DNA of 17,010 bases, from positions 1 to 17,010 of the forward strand of contig JANRJF010000201.1 of the NCBI GenBank assembly GCA_033764095.1, written 5' to 3'. A program made the translations under genes and the position numbers. This stretch comes from JBDTMT01 sp033764095. Lineage in GTDB: Bacteria > Desulfobacterota > Binatia > HRBIN30 > CADEER01. Positions 12,196 to 17,010 of this stretch are shown in pieces. Positions within the stretch are counted from its first letter, which is position 1. Each line of letters begins with the position of its first letter. Under the pieces are notes generated by a model. That model did not search any database and was not told the DNA's origin. It saw only the letters and a program-made list of their open reading frames with translations.

Positions 12196-15100
12196 TCACT
12201 CGCCGGGATCGACGACGCGTGCCGCCGGCGCTCGCCCGTCGGCCAGGCTGCACAGCGCCGGCAGGACGAACAGCGTCAGCAGCGTGCTGGTGAGCAGGCC
12301 GCCGATGACCACGGTGGCGAGCGGGCGCTGTACCTCGGCGCCGGTGCCGGTGGCGAGCGCCATCGGCACGAAGCCGAGCGAGGCGACCAGCGCGGTCATC
12401 AGCACCGGGCGCAGCCGGGTGAGCGCGCCCTGCGCGATCGCCTCGCGCGCCGGCAGGCCGCGCGTGCGCAGCTCGTTGATGAACGTCACCAGCACCAGGC
12501 CGTTCAGCACCGCGACGCCGGACAGCGCAATGAAGCCGACCGCCGCCGAGATCGAGAACGGCAGCTCGCGCGCCCACAGCGCCAGCACGCCGCCGCTCAG
12601 CGCCAGCGGCACGCTGCTGAACACCACCAGCGCGTCGGCGACGCGCCCGAAGCTGGAATAGAGCAGCAGGAAGATGAGCGCGAGGCAGAGCGGCACGACG
12701 AGGGTGAGGCGCTGCTTGGCGGCGACCAGGTTCTCGAACTGGCCGCCCCAGCCGAGCCAGACGCCGGCGGGCAGGGCGACCTGGCGGGCGATGCGCTGGC
12801 GCGCGTCCTCGACGAACGAGCCGAGATCGCGGCCGCGCACGTTGGCTTCGACGACGATGCGGCGCTTGCCGTTCTCGCGGCTGATCTGGTTCGGCCCTTC
12901 GGTCAGCGTCAGCTCGGCGAGCGACTCGAGCGGCGCGAAGCGCACGACCGGCTCGGCCGCGGCGCCGCCGGGGATGACCAGCGACTTGCGCGGGAAGTCG
13001 GTGTGGGTGAGCGGCACCGGCAGATGGCCGAGCGCGTGCAGGTCGTCGCGCGCCGCGTCGGGCATGCGCACGACCACGTCGAAGCGCCGGTCGCCTTCGA
13101 AGATCTGGCCGGCGCGCCGCCCGCCGACGGCGATGGCGATCACGTCGTGCACGTCGGCGATGCTCAGCCCGAGGCGCGAGACGGCGGTGCGGTCGACGTC
13201 GATGCTCAGCACCGGCGCGCCCTCGACCGGCTCGACGCGCACGTCGGCGGCCCCCGGCGTGGCGCGCAGCGCCGCGGCGATGCGCGCCGCCACCGGCGCG
13301 AGGACGTCGAACTCGTCGCCGAACACCTTGACCGCGACGTCCGACCGCACGCCGGCGAGCAGCTCGTTGAAGCGCATCTCGATCGGCTGGGTGAACTCGT
13401 AGGCGTTGCCCGGCAGCTCGCCGAGGATGCGCTCGACACGCTCGCGTACGTCCTCCTTGGTGTCGCGCGGATTGGGCCACTCGGAGCGCGGCTTGAGGAC
13501 GATGAAGGTGTCGGAGAGGTAGGGCGGCATCGGGTCGGCGGCGAGGTCCGGCGTGCCGGTGCGAGAGAAGACGAACGCCGCTTCCGGCACCTGCTGCAAG
13601 GCGCGCTCGACCTCGCGTTGCATGGCGGTCGCCTGCGCCAGGCCGGTGCTGGGGATGCGACTGGCCATGACCACCAAGTCGAGCTCGCTGAGCGTCGGGG
13701 CGAATTCCTGGCCGAGGTGGGGAAAGACCACCGCGGCGGCGCCGACCGCGGCGACGCCGAGCAGCAGCACGGCGAGGCGCGCGCGCAGCGCCAGGCGCAG
13801 CGCCGGCGCATAGAGCGCCTTGGCCCAGGCCACCAGCCGGCTCTCGCGCTCGCGCACCGGCCCGCGGATGCACAGCGCCACCATCGCCGGCACGAAAGTG
13901 AGCGAGAGCACGAAGGCCGAGAGCAGGGCGAAGATGACGGTCAACGCCATGGGGCGGAACATCTTGCCCTCGATGCCGGTGAGGAAGAGCACCGGCACGT
14001 AGACCAGGATGATGATCGCCTCGCCGAAGGCAGTGGCCGAGCGCACCTGCGCGCTCGCCTGGTGAATGACCTCCAGGCGCTCCGCCTCCTGCAGCGGCCG
14101 GCCGAGCGCATGCTGGCGCTCGGCGAGACGGCGCAGGCAGTTCTCCACGATGATCACCGCCCCGTCGACGATCAGGCCGAAGTCGATGGCCCCGAGACTC
14201 ATCAGGTTGGCGCTGATGCGCGTTTCGGCCATGCCGATGGCGGTGAGCAGCATCGACAGCGGGATGGCCAGCGCGGTGATCAGCGCGGCGCGGATGTTGC
14301 CGAGCATGATGAACAGCACGGCGACCACCAACGCCGCGCCCTCGATCAGATTGGTGGCGACGGTGTGGATGGTGGCGTTGACCAGCGCCGAGCGGTCGAG
14401 CACCGGCTTGACGCGCACGTCCGGCGGCAGCGAGGCGGCGACCTCGGCGAGCCGCGCGCCGACCGCGGCGGCGACGGTGCGGCTGTTGGCGCCGACCAGC
14501 ATCAGCGCGGTGCCGAGCACCACCTCCTCGCCGTTCTCGGTGGCGCTGCCGGTGCGCAGCTCGCGGCCGATCTGCACCGCTGCGACGTCGCGCACGCGGA
14601 TCGGTACGCCCTCGCGTTCAGCGACGACGATGTCGCGCAGGCCGTCGGGCCCGTCGAGTCGGCCGCTGGCGCGCACGATGTAGCTCTCGCCGTTGTGCTC
14701 GACGTAGCCGGCGCCGGTGCTCAGGTTGTTGCGCTCCAGCGCCTCGATCAGCGCCTCGAAGCCGAGCCCGTAGGAAGCGAGCTGCTGGACGTCGGGTTGC
14801 ACCTGGTACTGCTTGGTGTAGCCGCCGTTGGTGTCGATGCCGGCGACGCCGGCGACGCCGCGCATCTGCGGGCGGATGATCCAGTCCTGCACCGTGCGCA
14901 GATAGGCGGCGCGCTCCAGCTCGCTGCGCAGCACCTCGCTTTCCGGTGTCAGAAAGGTTGCGTCCGGCTGCCAGCCGGGGCGCCCGGCGGTGGCGGTCGC
15001 GGCGTCGAACGGCGCCAGCTCCACCGTCCACATGTAGATCTCGCCGAGCCCGGTGGTGATCGGTCCCATCTGCGGCTCGACGCCGTCGGGCAGCGACGCG

Positions 15101-15453
15101 CGCACCGCCGCCAGTCGCTCGGTCACCTGCTGGCGGGCGAAGTAGAGGTCGGTGCCGTCGTCGAACACCGCCGTCACCTGGGCGAAGCCATTGCGCGAGA
15201 ACGAGCGCGTGCCCTGCAGGCCGGGGATGCCGGCGAGGCCGGTCTCGATCACGAAGGTGACCTGCTTCTCGATCTCGTGCGGCGACAGCGCCGGCGCCGT
15301 GGCGTTGATCTGCACCTGCTGGTTGGTGATGTCCGGCACCGCGTCGATCGGCAGCCGCCAGAGCGCGACGGCGCCGCCGGCGGCGGCGGCGAGGGTCAGC
15401 AGCACCACCAGGACGCGGTGCGCGATGGAGAAGGCGAGGATGCGGTCGAGCAT
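12196..15453 (-). CDS. czcA: CzcA/CusA-family heavy-metal efflux RND pump
   Basis: 1085 residues. Inner-membrane proton-driven pump that moves divalent or monovalent metal ions out through an adaptor and an outer-membrane channel. Features: DAVPDITNQQVQI after the first helix (37-49); the proton-relay motif in the fourth membrane region D424-F-G-x3-D430-G-x5-E437-N, typical of the heavy-metal class; and FLTGIEGKMFRPMA before the next helices. The porter-domain segment IEMRFNELLAGVRSDVAVKVFGD resembles CzcA more than CusA, and the third CusA Met position (VEGAPVLSIDV here) is not Met. Co/Zn/Cd/Ni specificity is therefore favoured over Cu/Ag, with moderate confidence. The start follows czcB by 5 bases. 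The frame is open farther upstream on the minus strand, but that part overlaps czcB in another frame. Confidence 0.93.
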   Translation of the reverse strand: MLDRILAFSIAHRVLVVLLTLAAAAGGAVALWRLPIDAVPDITNQQVQINATAPALSPHEIEKQVTFVIETGLAGIPGLQGTRSFSRNGFAQVTAVFDDGTDLYFARQQVTERLAAVRASLPDGVEPQMGPITTGLGEIYMWTVELAPFDAATATAGRPGWQPDATFLTPESEVLRSELERAAYLRTVQDWIIRPQMRGVAGVAGIDTNGGYTKQYQVQPDVQQLASYGLGFEALIEALERNNLSTGAGYVEHNGESYIVRASGRLDGPDGLRDIVVAEREGVPIRVRDVAAVQIGRELRTGSATENGEEVVLGTALMLVGANSRTVAAAVGARLAEVAASLPPDVRVKPVLDRSALVNATIHTVATNLIEGAALVVAVLFIMLGNIRAALITALAIPLSMLLTAIGMAETRISANLMSLGAIDFGLIVDGAVIIVENCLRRLAERQHALGRPLQEAERLEVIHQASAQVRSATAFGEAIIILVYVPVLFLTGIEGKMFRPMALTVIFALLSAFVLSLTFVPAMVALCIRGPVRERESRLVAWAKALYAPALRLALRARLAVLLLGVAAVGAAAVVFPHLGQEFAPTLSELDLVVMASRIPSTGLAQATAMQREVERALQQVPEAAFVFSRTGTPDLAADPMPPYLSDTFIVLKPRSEWPNPRDTKEDVRERVERILGELPGNAYEFTQPIEMRFNELLAGVRSDVAVKVFGDEFDVLAPVAARIAAALRATPGAADVRVEPVEGAPVLSIDVDRTAVSRLGLSIADVHDVIAIAVGGRRAGQIFEGDRRFDVVVRMPDAARDDLHALGHLPVPLTHTDFPRKSLVIPGGAAAEPVVRFAPLESLAELTLTEGPNQISRENGKRRIVVEANVRGRDLGSFVEDARQRIARQVALPAGVWLGWGGQFENLVAAKQRLTLVVPLCLALIFLLLYSSFGRVADALVVFSSVPLALSGGVLALWARELPFSISAAVGFIALSGVAVLNGLVLVTFINELRTRGLPAREAIAQGALTRLRPVLMTALVASLGFVPMALATGTGAEVQRPLATVVIGGLLTSTLLTLFVLPALCSLADGRAPAARVVDPGE

Positions 15454-15458
15454 GGTGG

Positions 15459-16370
15459 TCAGTGATCGTGGCCGCCGGTGCCCTTTTCGAGCTCGGCCTT
15501 GACCAGGAAGGAGTTGTCGGCGGCGAGGCGCTCGCCGGCGTGCAGGCCGGCGGTGATCTCGGTGCGTTGGCGGCCGAGCTGCCCGACCGTCACCGGCCGC
15601 GGCGTGAAGACGCCGTGGTCGGCGACGAACACCACGGTCGCGCCGTCGAGGCGCTGCAGCGCGTTGCGCGGCACCACCACGGCGGCCTTCACCGGCTCCT
15701 CGATCGCGGCGCGCGCGAACAACCCCGGCTGCCAGCGGCCGTCGGGATTGGGCAGCACGACGCGCGCCGTGGCGGTGCGGCTGCTCTGGTCGAGCACCGG
15801 GCTGACGTAGGAGACCGTGCCGCGCGCGTCGCCGAGCCCGTAGCCGGCGCTGATCGTCACCGCCTGACCGGCATGCACCAGGGCGAGATCCTTCTGGTAG
15901 ACGGCGATCTCGACCCAGACGGTGGAGAGGTCGGCGACCACCAGGATCGGGCGCTCCGGCGATACCGACTCGCCGAGCACCGCGTCGCGGTCGATGACGA
16001 CGCCGTCGAACGGCGCCTGCACCGTGTAGCGCGACAGGGTCGCGCTCTCGACGATCGCCAGCGTTGCGCCGGCGCGGACCGTGTCGCCGAGCTGCGCGTG
16101 CACCTCGCGCAACACGCCGGGGTAGCGCGGCGCGAGATGTGCGACGCGATCGGCATCGGCGCGCACCTCGGCGGGCAGCTCGACGCCGGTGTCGACCTCG
16201 CCGGGCGCCGCGGTGGCGAGCGTGACGCCAAAGCGGGCGAGGTGCTCGACGGACGGACCGGCGGCGTCGGAGTCCGCCGCGTGGTCGTGATCGTCCTCGT
16301 CGGCAACGCCGCGCATCGGGGTGAGGGCGACGGTGAGGGCCAGCACGGCAACGGTCAACCAGGTGCTCAT
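15459..16370 (-). CDS. czcB: CzcB-like periplasmic adaptor (HlyD/MFP family), without alpha-hairpin
   Basis: 303 residues. A signal segment (4-17) ends near GVA-DEDDHDH, placing an acidic, His-containing stretch at the mature N-terminus; the C-terminus ends GGHDH. The barrel-sandwich halves are clear: GVLREVHAQLGDTVRAGATLAIVES (85-109) and YTVQAPFDGVVIDRD (115-129). Only about five residues join them, whereas most adaptors have a long coiled-coil hairpin there. The beta-barrel and membrane-proximal parts follow (VADLSTVWVEIAVYQ, PGLFARAAI, VVVPRNAL). The ATG at 16370 overlaps the czcC stop codon (ATGA). The adaptor links pump and channel; with no hairpin, contact with CzcC must differ from the AcrA mode. 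Confidence 0.9.
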   Translation of the reverse strand: MSTWLTVAVLALTVALTPMRGVADEDDHDHAADSDAAGPSVEHLARFGVTLATAAPGEVDTGVELPAEVRADADRVAHLAPRYPGVLREVHAQLGDTVRAGATLAIVESATLSRYTVQAPFDGVVIDRDAVLGESVSPERPILVVADLSTVWVEIAVYQKDLALVHAGQAVTISAGYGLGDARGTVSYVSPVLDQSSRTATARVVLPNPDGRWQPGLFARAAIEEPVKAAVVVPRNALQRLDGATVVFVADHGVFTPRPVTVGQLGRQRTEITAGLHAGERLAADNSFLVKAELEKGTGGHDH

Positions 16371-17010
16371 GGGTGGTCATCTCCCAGCGAAGACGGCGCC
16401 GCGGCGCCGGCGAGGCGCTCCACGTCGATGCGGGCGCGGTGGTAGTCGCCGAGCGCCGCGAGGTACTCGTCGCGCAGCTCGAAGGCGGTGCGTTGCGCGT
16501 CGAGCACGTCGAGCGAGCCGAGCGCACCCTGGCGATAGGCGCTCTCGACGCCGGCGCGCACCGACTCCGCCGCCGGCAACATTCGGTCGCGCAGCTCCGC
16601 GGCGCGTTCGTAGGCCGCCGTCAGGCTCGCGTGCGCGCGGGCGAGCGCGGAACGGACGCCCGCATCGGCGGCGCGCCGCTCGGCGTCGCTGCGCGCCAGG
16701 TCGGCCTCGGCGGCGCCGATCGCGCCCTGGTTGCGGTCGAACACCGGCAGCGGCACCCAGACCTCGAACACCAGGGCGACCTCGTCGGTGTCGCTCAGGT
16801 AGCGCGGGCCGGCGCCGATCGCGACGTCGGGGACGGCGCGCGCGCGCTCCAGGCCGATCGCCGCCTCGCGCGCCGCCAGCTCGGTGGCCCAGCGCGCCAG
16901 GTCGGGATTACGCACCACGTCGGCGAGCAGCGGCGGCAGCGCCGGCGGCGCGTCGAGCCTCTCCAGCGCGCCGCGCGCGGCGGTGAAGTCGGCGCTGGCG
17001 CTGCCCCACT
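16367..17010 (-). CDS. czcC: CzcC-like outer-membrane efflux channel (5' end cut by window edge)
   Basis: The C-terminal 213 residues of a TolC/OEP-type outer-membrane factor; the N-terminus lies beyond the right edge. The frame is open to the edge without a stop codon. Typical outer-membrane efflux features are present: RNPDLARWATELAAREAAIGLERARAVPDVAIGAG, then VPLPVFDRNQGAIGAAEADLAR, then long alpha-helical stretches, then AYRQGALGSLDVLDAQRTAFELRDEYLAALGDYHRARIDVERLAG. It is the first of three coupled genes (czcC, czcB, czcA). The internal GTG at 16918 is not the start. Confidence 0.9.
   Translation of the reverse strand, partial: WGSASADFTAARGALERLDAPPALPPLLADVVRNPDLARWATELAAREAAIGLERARAVPDVAIGAGPRYLSDTDEVALVFEVWVPLPVFDRNQGAIGAAEADLARSDAERRAADAGVRSALARAHASLTAAYERAAELRDRMLPAAESVRAGVESAYRQGALGSLDVLDAQRTAFELRDEYLAALGDYHRARIDVERLAGAAAPSSLGDDHP

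Noticed and set aside
13003..15465. 820-residue plus-strand frame opposite czcA
   Set aside because: Composition is dominated by Arg, His, Ala, Gly and Asp/Glu as expected for the antisense of a GC-rich gene; the minus strand encodes a complete CzcA with all motifs.
15454..16527. Upstream extension of czcA giving 1443 residues
   Set aside because: It overlaps czcB in another frame and is Arg-rich nonsense; CzcA starts at 15453 with the usual first membrane helix.

Overview
The window is very GC-rich and gene-dense, from a Gram-negative bacterium. This is shown by the polyamine-binding lipoprotein, a tripartite CzcCBA pump with an outer-membrane channel, and a predicted outer-membrane barrel. 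A high-GC member of the Proteobacteria in the broad sense (gamma, beta or former delta lineages) fits best, but nothing here fixes the taxon. Intergenic spaces hold several families of palindromic repeats and no transposase. There are no tRNA or rRNA genes and no CRISPR array. No gene-free stretch exceeds 300 bases.

Left part (1-6117), polyamines. Five genes on the minus strand read GNAT-type acetyltransferase (4547-3696), HDAC-fold amidohydrolase (3525-2602), PotC-like permease (2520-1747), PotD/PotF-like binding lipoprotein (1720-683) and PotB-like permease (596 to beyond the left edge). A SpuC-like class III aminotransferase (4771-6117) diverges from them on the plus strand. Together they look like an uptake and catabolism unit: import a polyamine, possibly acetylate or deacetylate it, then transaminate putrescine or a related amine. 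The ATPase (PotA) is not in the window and may lie beyond the left edge.

Middle (6118-7497). A 260-base mosaic of repeats is followed by an exported protein that keeps the fold signature of archaemetzincins but has lost the zinc-protease active site. A second gene-free stretch of 280 bases with inverted repeats follows.

Right part (7498-17010), metal handling. Plus-strand genes encode a SAM methyltransferase with a His-rich N-terminus, a 77-residue secreted heavy-metal-binding-domain protein, a four-repeat DUF347 membrane protein, a DUF3703 protein, an EamA/DMT exporter with a 64-residue tail holding 23 histidines, a YnfA-family membrane protein, and an unrecognised predicted outer-membrane protein. 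These converge on a minus-strand czcC-czcB-czcA operon (czcC cut by the right edge). Shared metal-ligand features and 4-base overlaps suggest a heavy-metal resistance island. The most unusual items are the inactive archaemetzincin relative, the His-tailed exporter cassette, the 5'-end duplication shared by two genes, and the nested palindrome filling the divergent promoter region of the polyamine genes.
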